Below are positions 1-7,651 of a stretch of 12,965 nucleotides of DNA, piece by piece. Below the pieces are notes generated by a model that searched no databases, was not told the origin of the DNA, and worked only from the letters and a program-made list of their open reading frames with translations. Made by a program: the position numbers and the translations under genes. Origin of the DNA: an uncultured Phycisphaerales bacterium (GTDB lineage: Bacteria; Planctomycetota; Phycisphaerae; Phycisphaerales; SM1A02); contig CAMPIL010000062.1 of the NCBI GenBank assembly GCA_946886375.1, positions 1-12,965 on the forward strand, read 5' to 3'. Numbering within the stretch: the first letter of the stretch is position 1; each line of letters opens with the position of its first letter.

Positions 1-1
1 G

Positions 2-1285
2 TTTCAACCCGTGCACGTGCCGCCCGCGGCGGGGCAGGGTGAATCCAACAGCGCATCACTCGTTGAACTTGATTCGATGCCTGCATCGGCAACCGCATCT
101 CTGGCGACTGATGCATCGCGAAGTTGGACCGTTCGACCGAGCCAGCCTGCAGCGGTTCCCCTTGGAGCGGCGGTCGAGATTCCCATCCCCAATGAAACCG
201 CGCCGCCTGTGGATCAATACTCGCAGAGGGCACCGGAGGTGCGCGAGCAACTGGTGCGCGAAATGGGCGGCACTCCGGCGACCGAGCGGGCGGTGGAACT
301 CGCGCTGAAGTGGCTTGCAGCCCATCAGGGTCGCGATGGCCGCTGGGCAGCGCGCGATTTCGATGACCGCTGCGGCGACTGTGGCGGCCGGGCGAAATTT
401 GACACCGACGTGGCCACCACCGCGCTGGCGTTGATGTGCTTCCTCGCCGCCGATCACACCCATTTCAAGGACGGTCCGTATCGCGAAGCCGTGAGCCGCG
501 CGGTCGCGTGGCTGATTGCGCAGCAGAAACCGGATGGCGATCTGCGCGCCGGCGAAACCATGTACAGCCACGGCATTGCATCCATTGCGCTGTCGGAAAC
601 ATGGGGCATGACGCGCGATGAATCCCTGCGTCAGCCGGTGGAGAATGCAATCGCATTCATTTGCTCGCCTGTCAACCTGCGCGCAGGCGGCTGGCGATAT
701 GAACCGGGGCAGTTCGGCGACACTTCCGTGCTTGGCTGGCAGGTGATGGCGATGTCCAGCGCCCAGCGCGGCGGCCTGAACGTGCCGCAGGCATACTTCG
801 AGATGGCGCGCACCTGGCTTGATTCAGTCAGCACGCAGGCGCGTCCGGGGCTGTACGCCTATCAGCCCGGTCAGCGTCATTCGCCCTCCATGACGGCCGA
901 GGCCATGTTCGTGCAGCAGTTGCTGGGGCTTGCGCCTGGTGTGCCGCGCATGCGAGATTCGGCTGACTACCTGCTCCAGCATCTGCCGCGCTGGCGGGGC
1001 GAAACGAGCAGTTATTACTGGTATTACGCCACGCTTGCCATGTTCCAGCACCAGGGTCAAGCGTGGGAGCAATGGAACGCGACGCTCACCGATCAGTTGC
1101 TGGAGCATCAGCACACCAGCGGTGCGCTCGCCGGCAGTTGGGATCCGCGCGATAACTGGTCCAAAGTGGGAGGGCGAGTCTATCAAACCGCGCTGTGCAC
1201 GCTCAGCCTTGAGGTGTACTACCGCTACCTGCCGATGTACAAGGCCACGCCAGTCGCGGCGAAGCGAGCGGGCCGCGCTCAATGA
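2..1285 (+). CDS. Prenyltransferase/squalene-oxidase repeat protein (5' truncated)
   Basis: The frame is open from base 2 and has no stop before the left edge, so the true start is probably outside the window; the GTG at 11 is only the first internal start-like codon. Residue numbers count from that GTG (424 aa). After a low-complexity Ala/Pro/Ser stretch (about 1-75), the protein has repeated helical units that look like the alpha-alpha toroid of squalene cyclases and prenyltransferases: ALKWLAAHQGRDGRW (98-112), AVAWLIAQQKPDG (164-176), a GGWRYEPGQFGDTSVLGWQ segment (226-244) and a GSWDPRDNW segment (375-383). A CGDC pair lies at 121-124. I see no DXDD motif of true squalene-hopene cyclases, so catalytic activity should not be assumed. 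Planctomycetes encode many such proteins of unknown role. It stops with TGA 30 bases from the convergent histidine kinase gene. Confidence 0.85.
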   Translation, partial: FQPVHVPPAAGQGESNSASLVELDSMPASATASLATDASRSWTVRPSQPAAVPLGAAVEIPIPNETAPPVDQYSQRAPEVREQLVREMGGTPATERAVELALKWLAAHQGRDGRWAARDFDDRCGDCGGRAKFDTDVATTALALMCFLAADHTHFKDGPYREAVSRAVAWLIAQQKPDGDLRAGETMYSHGIASIALSETWGMTRDESLRQPVENAIAFICSPVNLRAGGWRYEPGQFGDTSVLGWQVMAMSSAQRGGLNVPQAYFEMARTWLDSVSTQARPGLYAYQPGQRHSPSMTAEAMFVQQLLGLAPGVPRMRDSADYLLQHLPRWRGETSSYYWYYATLAMFQHQGQAWEQWNATLTDQLLEHQHTSGALAGSWDPRDNWSKVGGRVYQTALCTLSLEVYYRYLPMYKATPVAAKRAGRAQ

Positions 1286-1315
1286 AGAATGCAACATCGG
1301 CGTCGATGCGCTCCG

Positions 1316-2986
1316 TCACGCGTGCCCGGCGCTGCTTGGCAGAAAAAGCACCATCGTCGTTCCCTTGCCCAGTTCTGAATGAACTTCCATCGATCCGCCG
1401 GCCCGTTGCACGATCACCCGCACCAGCGTCAGTCCCAGGCCGGTCTGCTCGCCTTGCGGTTGAGTGGTGAAGAACGGTTCCAGGCAATGCTGCCTGACTT
1501 CCTCGGTCATGCCCGGGCCGTTGTCAGTCACGCCCACGCGGACGAAACGCGGCTTCGAAGCAGGCTCGGCCCAGATCACCACCAGGTCGCCCTTCTCGCG
1601 CATGGCTTTGCCCGCGTTATGCACGAGGTTGAATATCGCCTGCGTGAGCAGATGCCGCGGCATCCTCACTTGCGTCACTGTTTCATGGATGCGATGGGTG
1701 ATCTTGACGTGGCGCGGCACCGCGTGCTTCAGGAACGGCTCAATCCCCTTCCACCAGTCGTCAAGCCTGGTGACAGGCTCCGCGCCTGTGCTGGTAGGAT
1801 CCAGCGCCAGCAGGCGCAATCCCTGCGAAAGTTGCTGAAGGTACTTCGCCGACTCGCGCATGACGTCGAGATCATCCTGCACTTCCTTCGCGATCTCTTT
1901 GGATCGAAGCGACTCCAGGCGGTTGCGCAGCGGCAGGAGCAGATTGCCGATGTCATGCCCAAGCCCCGCCGAGAGCGTGCCCAAGGCGGCCATGTGCGCC
2001 GACTGCTGAAGCGCCTGACTGGTCTGCTCCAACTCCGAAGACTGCTCGGTGACGGTCTGCATCAGTTGGTCGTGGTGGCGTGCGAGCGCCTGTTCGGCGC
2101 GCTTCAATTCAGTGACATTCTCATGCGCGATGACAGCCTGCAACTCGCCGCGATAGCGAAACGGCTGCACGCGCATCTGGAACCATCGCTCCTCATAAGG
2201 GCCGTGACATTCATACTCCAAGTATGCGCTTGGTTTTTCTCCAGTCAGCACCGATCCGATTTTCTGCGCCGCCAGCCGCGCATGATCGGCGCCTTGTCCG
2301 CGCGCAACGGTGCACACATCGATGTAGTTCATGCCGACGCCATAGTGCTCGAATTTGAAGCCGTTGGCGCGAGCAAACGATCTCCATGCTTGATTCACTG
2401 CAATGATGGTCGCCCGCTGGTCGATCATCGCGATATGGGCTGACAGCGCATCGATCGTCGCGGCCAGAAGTTCCTGAGAATCCTTGACGGCCAGAGAGAT
2501 GTTTTTCTGGTCGGTGATGTCGCGCACGAGGCCCAGGGTTTGCTTGGCGCGGCCTTCGGGCGTGCGTGAGAACACCACGCCGCGGCCCTGCATCCAGCGA
2601 TAGGTGCCGTCGGCGTGCCGCATGCGTATTTCAAACTCGCGTGCTTTGCCCTCTGGCAATTCGTCGTACAGCAGTTGCGGGTCGCGGCGATCCCCAGCAT
2701 CACCGGGGTGCAGCAGCGCGAGGATGCTTCCATCGCGCATATCGAGGATTTCCTCTGGCGTCCGACCCAACATGTGCATCGTGCGATCGTTGACATAAAC
2801 GACCCGATGCTCTTCGAAGTCATAGACGTAGAGCAGATCGGGCGTGGCGCCGGCGATCTTGCGGAACAGGCTGCCATGAAAGCGACCAGTCGTGGTGGAC
2901 GGCGCGAGGTGCAGCGGAGCCGCGAGCGACCGCAGTCCGTTCATCAGCGCAGTCTTCATCCGTGAAGCCCACCGGTCACGTCTCAT
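1316..2986 (-). CDS. Soluble PAS-PAS sensor histidine kinase
   Basis: The 556-aa product is a two-component sensor kinase without a predicted membrane segment, so it probably senses a cytoplasmic signal. A first PAS domain spans about 44-160 and ends in a PAC-like GLVRDITDQK; a second spans about 166-297 and ends in ENVTELKRAEQAL. A short coiled coil (about 296-330) leads to the dimerisation helix with phospho-acceptor His344 in GLGHDIGN. The ATPase domain has an N-box (IFNLVHNAG, Asn453 and Asn457), G1 (TDNGPGM, 487-493), F-box (EPFFTT) and G2 (GLGLTLV, from 516). An in-frame extension to a TTG at 3109 exists, but the ATG at 2986 is preceded by GGGAGG at good spacing, so I chose it. No response regulator is adjacent, so it appears to be an orphan kinase. 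Family identification is secure; the ligand and target are unknown. Confidence 0.93.
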   Translation of the reverse strand: MRRDRWASRMKTALMNGLRSLAAPLHLAPSTTTGRFHGSLFRKIAGATPDLLYVYDFEEHRVVYVNDRTMHMLGRTPEEILDMRDGSILALLHPGDAGDRRDPQLLYDELPEGKAREFEIRMRHADGTYRWMQGRGVVFSRTPEGRAKQTLGLVRDITDQKNISLAVKDSQELLAATIDALSAHIAMIDQRATIIAVNQAWRSFARANGFKFEHYGVGMNYIDVCTVARGQGADHARLAAQKIGSVLTGEKPSAYLEYECHGPYEERWFQMRVQPFRYRGELQAVIAHENVTELKRAEQALARHHDQLMQTVTEQSSELEQTSQALQQSAHMAALGTLSAGLGHDIGNLLLPLRNRLESLRSKEIAKEVQDDLDVMRESAKYLQQLSQGLRLLALDPTSTGAEPVTRLDDWWKGIEPFLKHAVPRHVKITHRIHETVTQVRMPRHLLTQAIFNLVHNAGKAMREKGDLVVIWAEPASKPRFVRVGVTDNGPGMTEEVRQHCLEPFFTTQPQGEQTGLGLTLVRVIVQRAGGSMEVHSELGKGTTMVLFLPSSAGHA

Positions 2987-2993
2987 ATTGAAT

Positions 2994-3000
2994 GCCTCCC
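2994..3000 (-). promoter_or_regulatory. Ribosome binding site of the histidine kinase
   Basis: Read on the minus strand this is GGGAGGC, seven bases upstream of the ATG at 2986. It decides the start: neither the in-frame ATG at 3037 nor the TTG at 3109 has a comparable purine-rich site. Confidence 0.7.
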
Positions 3001-3192
3001 AGAACTTCCGCCCTCCACTCTTCGTCGCGTTGGGCATCGCGCGGACGCGCCGAAACAACGTAAATGCTACCGCACCCCGCACAATTGCGAAAGATTTATT
3101 TCCGAGCAAGCCGAGCCTTTGGCATCAACCTAGCACAGCAATCTAAGAGAACCGATCCGGCGCAGCTGCTGAGCGATTCTTGCGGAGAGAAC

Positions 3193-3213
3193 GTAAGTCC
3201 CTTGAGGACTTGC
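3193..3213. other. Small hairpin in divergent promoter region
   Basis: AAGTCC (3195-3200) and GGACTT (3206-3211) pair perfectly around a 5-base loop. One G-T and one G-C pair extend the stem to eight. No T-run follows on either strand, so an operator or leader hairpin is as likely as a terminator, and a chance structure is possible. Confidence 0.3.
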
Positions 3214-3346
3214 ACTTTGCTCTCAAAGCCACAATCGCAACTCGTTCCGTGGTGTGCGTGCAGGGTGATTCGGCGATGCGGGATTGCCCAAAGCGCCTCT
3301 GCGGAATCACTGATTGATAAATTTCGAATTTGGCCGGTGTTTTGCG

Positions 3347-3374
3347 TTGACATTCGGGCCAAAAGTCTTAGGGT
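3347..3374 (+). promoter_or_regulatory. Candidate sigma-70-type promoter for the secreted protein
   Basis: A perfect -35 hexamer TTGACA (3347-3352) is followed, after 16 bases, by TAGGGT (3369-3374), which keeps the three most conserved -10 positions (TA...T). Transcription would start near 3381, giving an untranslated leader of about 75 bases before the ATG at 3458. The -35 is strong but the -10 is mediocre, so this is a sequence-based candidate only. Confidence 0.4.
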
Positions 3375-3457
3375 GCACGCTGCCGGCTCTCTGATGGCCT
3401 GATGCTGCGGCTCTCGCGGTTCGAAAACATTGTCGAGTCCAAGGTGGAGGAAGAACA

Positions 3458-5974
3458 ATGAGAAACGCCCGATTTATCGCATTTGCTGCGGTGGTGGTCA
3501 GCGGCCTGGTCCTGTACGTCTGGGCTCAGGACAAGAAAAACACGCCGATCACAGCGATCACGACCATTCCTTTCTTCGACCCGGACCTGCGGCGAAATCC
3601 ATTCGTTCCGCCTCCGCCTCGCACGGAAACCCTGACCGCCCTGGCGCCCGTTGCCGACACATGCCTCGGCATGAGTTGGGAGCCGACCATCGCCGTCGAT
3701 CCCAATGATCCAAACGTCGTCGTCGCGGCCCAATTCCTCACCATGCAGATTTCACTGGATGGCGGCGTCACGTTCATCGCGCCCATCACCGCCACCGTGC
3801 CTGCAAACTGGTGCGCAGGCGGAGATCCATCGCTGACCTTTGACAGTCAAGGCCGCCTGTTCATCACCTACCTCGGTTCGCCGCCACCAAACCCCGGTGA
3901 GAACTGCGGCAACTCCACCAATCCCGGACGTGAAGTGTTCATTTCCGGCTATCAGCGCTCCGGCAACACGTTCATCCCCATCCCGGGCATCGCGTGGCCG
4001 GTGAGCGTGACGGCGGGAGCCGGCTTCGCAGCGCCCAACAACGCCGATAAGGAATGGCTTGCTGCGGATTTCTTCGCTGGCAGTCCGTTCACCAATCGCC
4101 TGCACGTGGTGTGGGCCGATCTCACGCCTGCGTCGTGGCAAATTGTGTACACCTATTCGACCGATCAAGGGCAAACCTGGCAGGCAGGGCGCGTGCTGAC
4201 CGTTGCCGATGAAGGGCCGCGCTGCTGGCCGCCGCACATCGCGGTCGGTCCCGGCGGCGACGTGTACGTCGCGTATCACTCGCAGCCGACGTTCCTCGAA
4301 GCCAGCCTGCGCGTGCCGGATGGCGTGAGCGGCCAGATTGTGCTGCATCATTCATCCGATGGCGGCGTGAACTTCAATCCGCGCACGTTTCCTTATCCGG
4401 CGGGACAAGCCGACATGACCTGGAACGTGCAGCACCTTGCCAATGGCGTGATTCCGGGCGCGACGTTCTGGCTGCAAGGGTCATCCCAGCCGTGGATTTT
4501 GCCGGACCCCAACGTCAACGGCCGCGTGTTTGTGGTGGCGAACGATGACCCGGACAACAACGTCGATGCTGGCGATGCCGCCGACGTGTTCATTGTTGGA
4601 TCAACCGATTTCGGCGCGAACTGGAATGCCCCGACGCGCGTCGACACCGGCGTGGCGGGATCGTTCCAGGTCATGCCTTGCGGGGCCATTGATCCCACCA
4701 CCGGCGCCATCGCCGTGTCGTATTACGACAACCGCGCCTTCGCCGACGCCGACAACGACGGCAATTTCGATCTCGATCTGTTTGCGACGTACAGTTTCGA
4801 CGGCGGGATCAACTGGCAGCCGGAAATCGACATCAACGATGGGCGGCTGGATCCGCAGGCTTCCACCTCGTGCCGCTTCTGCTGCTGCGGACCCGGCGAT
4901 TCATGCTGCGGCTCCGCCATCACGATCCGCATTGGCGAATACAACGGCATCGCCTACGGCGGATGCACAGCGCACTTTGTCTGGGCTGACAACGCATGCA
5001 GCGGCGGCCAACTCGACACGTTCTACGATCGCGATGTTGAAGGCGGCGGCGACCTCACCAATCCGGACATTACTTGCCCCTCCGATATTCAGATCGGTTG
5101 CAACGATTCGACCGACCCATCCAACACCGGCGAAGCCACCGCAACGGACAACTGCGATCCTGATCCGGAGATTTCCTACGTCGATCTTCCCATCGCCGGC
5201 GACTGTCCGCCCGGTGTAACCATCAGCAGCATTCAGCGAACGTGGAGCGCGACCGACGCCGCGGGCAACATTGCCACGTGTCAGCAGACCATTTCCATTG
5301 TCGATGCCGACCCGCCGGTCATCACCGTTCCCGATCCGATCATCGTCGAGTGCAATTCGCCCGGCGGCGTTTCAATTAACGATCCGCAGATTCAGGCGTG
5401 GCTGGCCGCAGCCAGTGCGGTCGATGAATGCAGCGATGCAATGCTGACCCACAACGCGCCCGCCCTGTTTCCTGTCGGGTGCAATGGCGGGCAGGTCACG
5501 GTCGTGATCTTCACCGGCACCGATGAGTGCGGCAACAGCGATTTCGCAGTGTCATCGGTCACCGTCGTGGACACCACGCCGCCCAATGTCACCTGCTCTG
5601 TGCAGGTCAGTTCAATGTGGTCGCCCAATCACGCGATGATCGATGTCGGCTGGACCAGCCAGGTCACCGACTCGTGCGATTCCAAGCCCCTCATCAACGT
5701 CACCGTCACAAGCGATGAAGACCCGATGGCGGCATCCGGAGCGGGCGGGGCGGTGCATTGCCCCGATGCGACCATCGGCCTGGACGGCGTCATTCGGCTG
5801 CGCGTTGAACGCTCCGGCGGCAGCAACGGCCGTGTCTATCGCATCACCATCACCGCGACGGATACCTGCGGCAACGTCGGTCAATGCAGTGCGGATGTCA
5901 CCGTGCCACACAACCCCGGCAACCTGCGGATTGATTCGGGCCAGAATTACGATGCGACAGCGTGCACGCCGTAA
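3458..5974 (+). CDS. Secreted Asp-box (BNR) / HYR-domain protein
   Basis: An 838-aa exported protein. The start is well supported: GGAGG lies seven bases before the ATG, and the N-terminus is a signal peptide with likely cleavage after VWA (residue 23). Residues about 60-530 contain five Asp-boxes of the S-x-D-x-G-x-[TN]-[WF] type, at about 99, 234, 299, 382 and 446, suggesting a sialidase-like beta-propeller. DADNDGNFDLD (430-440) resembles a calcium-binding loop. A cluster of six cysteines lies at 472-484. The C-terminal part (about 535-816) has roughly three immunoglobulin-like HYR-type modules marked by SATDAAGN, TGTDECGN and TATDTCGN. No PEP-CTERM, LPXTG or membrane anchor is visible. 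The fold suggests extracellular carbohydrate or surface binding; I cannot identify the sialidase catalytic arginine triad, so enzymatic activity is not claimed. Confidence 0.88.
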   Translation: MRNARFIAFAAVVVSGLVLYVWAQDKKNTPITAITTIPFFDPDLRRNPFVPPPPRTETLTALAPVADTCLGMSWEPTIAVDPNDPNVVVAAQFLTMQISLDGGVTFIAPITATVPANWCAGGDPSLTFDSQGRLFITYLGSPPPNPGENCGNSTNPGREVFISGYQRSGNTFIPIPGIAWPVSVTAGAGFAAPNNADKEWLAADFFAGSPFTNRLHVVWADLTPASWQIVYTYSTDQGQTWQAGRVLTVADEGPRCWPPHIAVGPGGDVYVAYHSQPTFLEASLRVPDGVSGQIVLHHSSDGGVNFNPRTFPYPAGQADMTWNVQHLANGVIPGATFWLQGSSQPWILPDPNVNGRVFVVANDDPDNNVDAGDAADVFIVGSTDFGANWNAPTRVDTGVAGSFQVMPCGAIDPTTGAIAVSYYDNRAFADADNDGNFDLDLFATYSFDGGINWQPEIDINDGRLDPQASTSCRFCCCGPGDSCCGSAITIRIGEYNGIAYGGCTAHFVWADNACSGGQLDTFYDRDVEGGGDLTNPDITCPSDIQIGCNDSTDPSNTGEATATDNCDPDPEISYVDLPIAGDCPPGVTISSIQRTWSATDAAGNIATCQQTISIVDADPPVITVPDPIIVECNSPGGVSINDPQIQAWLAAASAVDECSDAMLTHNAPALFPVGCNGGQVTVVIFTGTDECGNSDFAVSSVTVVDTTPPNVTCSVQVSSMWSPNHAMIDVGWTSQVTDSCDSKPLINVTVTSDEDPMAASGAGGAVHCPDATIGLDGVIRLRVERSGGSNGRVYRITITATDTCGNVGQCSADVTVPHNPGNLRIDSGQNYDATACTP

Positions 5975-6014
5975 TGGGCCATCGCCGTGCGCGCTACTGT
6001 CGGATCACCGCGCC

Positions 6015-6037
6015 GCCGGGTCGCTCTGCGGCCCGGC
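6015..6037. terminator. GC-rich hairpin between convergent genes
   Basis: GCCGGG (6015-6020) pairs with CCCGGC (6032-6037). Inner T-G, C-G and G-C pairs extend the stem to nine around a 5-base loop. It lies in the 186-base gap between two converging genes, where a bidirectional terminator is expected, but no T-tract follows on either strand. A second, shorter hairpin, GTGGC/GCCAC, lies at 6053-6065. Confidence 0.35.
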
Positions 6038-6160
6038 CGGCGCGCGCGGAGCGTGGCGTCGCCACCGCAGCGCAAGAGAGAACTCATCGTTCGTCCGCTG
6101 GCGCTGAACATTGCCGATGTTTCAACACTGCGTGAAACGCCCGAATGCAGTCACTCGTCA

Positions 6161-7327
6161 TCAGTTTGCCGTCAGCGTCAACATCGAAATCTCCGGCGGG
6201 CAGAGAAAGCGAATGCGCGGGGCTTGGCCGTGCTCCCATCCCAGGCCGCGACTGACATACATCAGGTTGCCGTTCATCTCGTGCAACCCGCCCGCGGCGA
6301 TGCTGCGAGGCACTTTGGAAAACGTGATGAGCGGGCCGATGAACGGAATCTGAACCTGCCCGCCGTGCGTATGGCCCGCGACGATCAGGTCAATCCGTGA
6401 ATGCGGCGTCAGCGCCAATGCGGAATCCGGCCTGTGGCTCATCAGAATTCGAATCTCATCCTCTGTGGGATCATTTTCAAGTCGCTTGATTGTCTGCAGC
6501 GCTTCGTGAGATTTGCAATCCAATTCCAAGCCACCAATCGCAATGGAACGATCGCGGAGTTTGAATCGCGCAATCTTGTTGTGGAGGTGAACAATTGGCA
6601 GCCCATGCACAAGATCGCGTCCGTCGCCGAATGCTTCGCAGTCACCGGGCGCAAAGTACACTCCGCCAGGAGCGTGGAGCGTGCCGAGGATTTCACGCAC
6701 TGCCGCCAACTGCTGCTCGTAGTTCTCTGAGCCAGCCTGGAGCAGGTCGCCTGGGATGAGAATGATGTCAGGCGATTCTGCCATGAGCCGTGCCACGGCG
6801 TTGCGCTCATGGTCCGAGACATTGGAAGTCTGCAGATCAGCCAGCACGCCGATGCGAATAGTTTCCGCGCCCGCGCGGTGAGCAGACACCGGGACCGTCG
6901 CCTGCTCCAACTTCAACCTGAACGGCTCGATGTGCGTGGCATAGATGCCCGCGAGCGGCATGAGGATCATGCTCAGCACTGAAACCGCTCGCACCGCGCG
7001 CGTCAATCGAAATCTCGGGTTCGGCTCACCCCCGCGCCAACTCCTTTCAATGACAAGCATCGCCATTGCGATCAACGGCACGACGATCACCAGGTCGATG
7101 TACGCAGCGTAGATCAAGCCAAAAACATCTATGCCGAGATCGACCAGCACGCGCGATTTGATGACGAAAATCAGCCCCGCGGCGATCACCGCCATCATCA
7201 AGCGCGGCAGGGTAATGACCGCGCGTTGGGCGGCCTTCTCTCGCACCAACCACAACGCCGCGCCGGCCACCAGTGCATCCAGAGCAATTGCGACTCCCAT
7301 CACGAGGTTGAATCGATCTGGCGACAT
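6161..7327 (-). CDS. Membrane-anchored calcineurin-like metallophosphoesterase, altered active site
   Basis: The 388-aa product has about four hydrophobic segments in its first 135 residues (near 7-28, 37-57, 62-93 and 113-131), then a YaeI/YkuE-type phosphoesterase domain. Family hallmarks include PGDLLQ (192-197, the GD motif), SHRPD (His298), AGHTHGGQ (317-324) and the C-terminal YVSRGLG...FLCPPEI signature. Two motifs deviate: the usual D-x-H is D-L-Q (164-166), and the usual G-N-H-[DE] is G-D-C-E (228-231). The standard histidine ligand, the bridging asparagine and the general-acid histidine are therefore all replaced. The domain may use a different metal arrangement or bind without hydrolysing. 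Relatives act on lipid-linked or nucleotide phosphodiesters; the substrate here is unknown. The frame runs back to a GTG at 7432 just after a stop, but the ATG at 7327 has a ribosome binding site. Confidence 0.88.
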   Translation of the reverse strand: MSPDRFNLVMGVAIALDALVAGAALWLVREKAAQRAVITLPRLMMAVIAAGLIFVIKSRVLVDLGIDVFGLIYAAYIDLVIVVPLIAMAMLVIERSWRGGEPNPRFRLTRAVRAVSVLSMILMPLAGIYATHIEPFRLKLEQATVPVSAHRAGAETIRIGVLADLQTSNVSDHERNAVARLMAESPDIILIPGDLLQAGSENYEQQLAAVREILGTLHAPGGVYFAPGDCEAFGDGRDLVHGLPIVHLHNKIARFKLRDRSIAIGGLELDCKSHEALQTIKRLENDPTEDEIRILMSHRPDSALALTPHSRIDLIVAGHTHGGQVQIPFIGPLITFSKVPRSIAAGGLHEMNGNLMYVSRGLGWEHGQAPRIRFLCPPEISMLTLTAN

Positions 7328-7647
7328 GAGGATTCCTGTTAAGAAGCGAAGATCGACCGTTGCTACGCGAACGGATCCGACTGGTTCATCAATCAACGCA
7401 TTGAGCGTGCGTGGTATTGCTGGCGGCTCCACCTAGAATCAAACATCATGGCTGAGAGCGAACAGAACAAGCGCGACGGACGAGGGGATGCGGACCGCGA
7501 CCGCCAGCAGCGTGTCGCGTGCGCTCACACATCGCCACGCCAGCGAGCTTCCATTCACGAGGGGATTACGGAGTGTGATGATCCCATCTGCTGTTGTGAA
7601 GCCGAGCCGCGCTGGCGGGTGGTGGCTGAGGAACTTGGGCGCGAAGT
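7328..7647. other. Divergent gap upstream of the kinase-TPR gene
   Basis: These 320 bases lie between the divergent phosphoesterase and kinase genes. They contain a doubtful 67-codon open frame (7448-7651) and a TAGAAT hexamer (7434-7439) close to its ATG. No sigma-factor gene, which often accompanies planctomycete Ser/Thr kinases, is present. No convincing promoter for the leftward gene was found. Confidence 0.5.
7334..7337 (-). promoter_or_regulatory. Ribosome binding site of the metallophosphoesterase
   Basis: On the minus strand this reads AGGA, six bases upstream of the ATG at 7327. It supports that start over the GTG at 7432, which directly follows an in-frame TAG and has no such site. 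Confidence 0.5.
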
Positions 7648-7651
7648 GTGA
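7448..7651 (+). CDS. Doubtful small ORF overlapping the kinase start
   Basis: A 67-aa open frame beginning MAESEQNKRDGRGDADRDRQ and ending VVAEELGREV. It has no recognisable domain, is rich in Arg, Asp and Glu, and contains a CCC triplet. No ribosome binding site precedes the ATG. Two things keep it from being dismissed. Its TGA overlaps the kinase GTG at 7648 in a GTGA arrangement typical of translational coupling, and TAGAAT lies eight bases before its ATG, as a leaderless gene would have. Chance explains both easily, so it is listed as a low-probability gene. Confidence 0.15.
   Translation: MAESEQNKRDGRGDADRDRQQRVACAHTSPRQRASIHEGITECDDPICCCEAEPRWRVVAEELGREV

Larger units (their letters stand above)
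2987..3457. other. Divergent intergenic region, no convincing gene
   Basis: These 471 bases separate the divergently transcribed histidine kinase and secreted-protein genes. A 112-codon open frame (3064-3402, +) has no ribosome binding site, recognisable motif or ordinary composition and is probably not a gene. The region contains a small hairpin and a promoter candidate for the rightward gene, both listed separately. It is more AT-rich than its flanks around 3310-3345. I found no convincing promoter for the leftward gene. Confidence 0.6.

Noticed and set aside
1266..1280. GAGCG/CGCTC hairpin at the end of the toroid-protein gene as terminator
   Set aside because: The stem is only five pairs, lies inside the coding sequence, and is not followed by a T-run.
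1379..2443. 354-codon plus-strand frame opposite the histidine kinase
   Set aside because: It lies wholly antisense to a kinase with all its motifs intact, has no domain of its own, and reflects codon bias of the opposite strand.
3064..3402. 112-codon frame in the divergent intergenic region
   Set aside because: It overlaps the probable promoter of the secreted-protein gene, has no ribosome binding site, and its composition does not look like protein.
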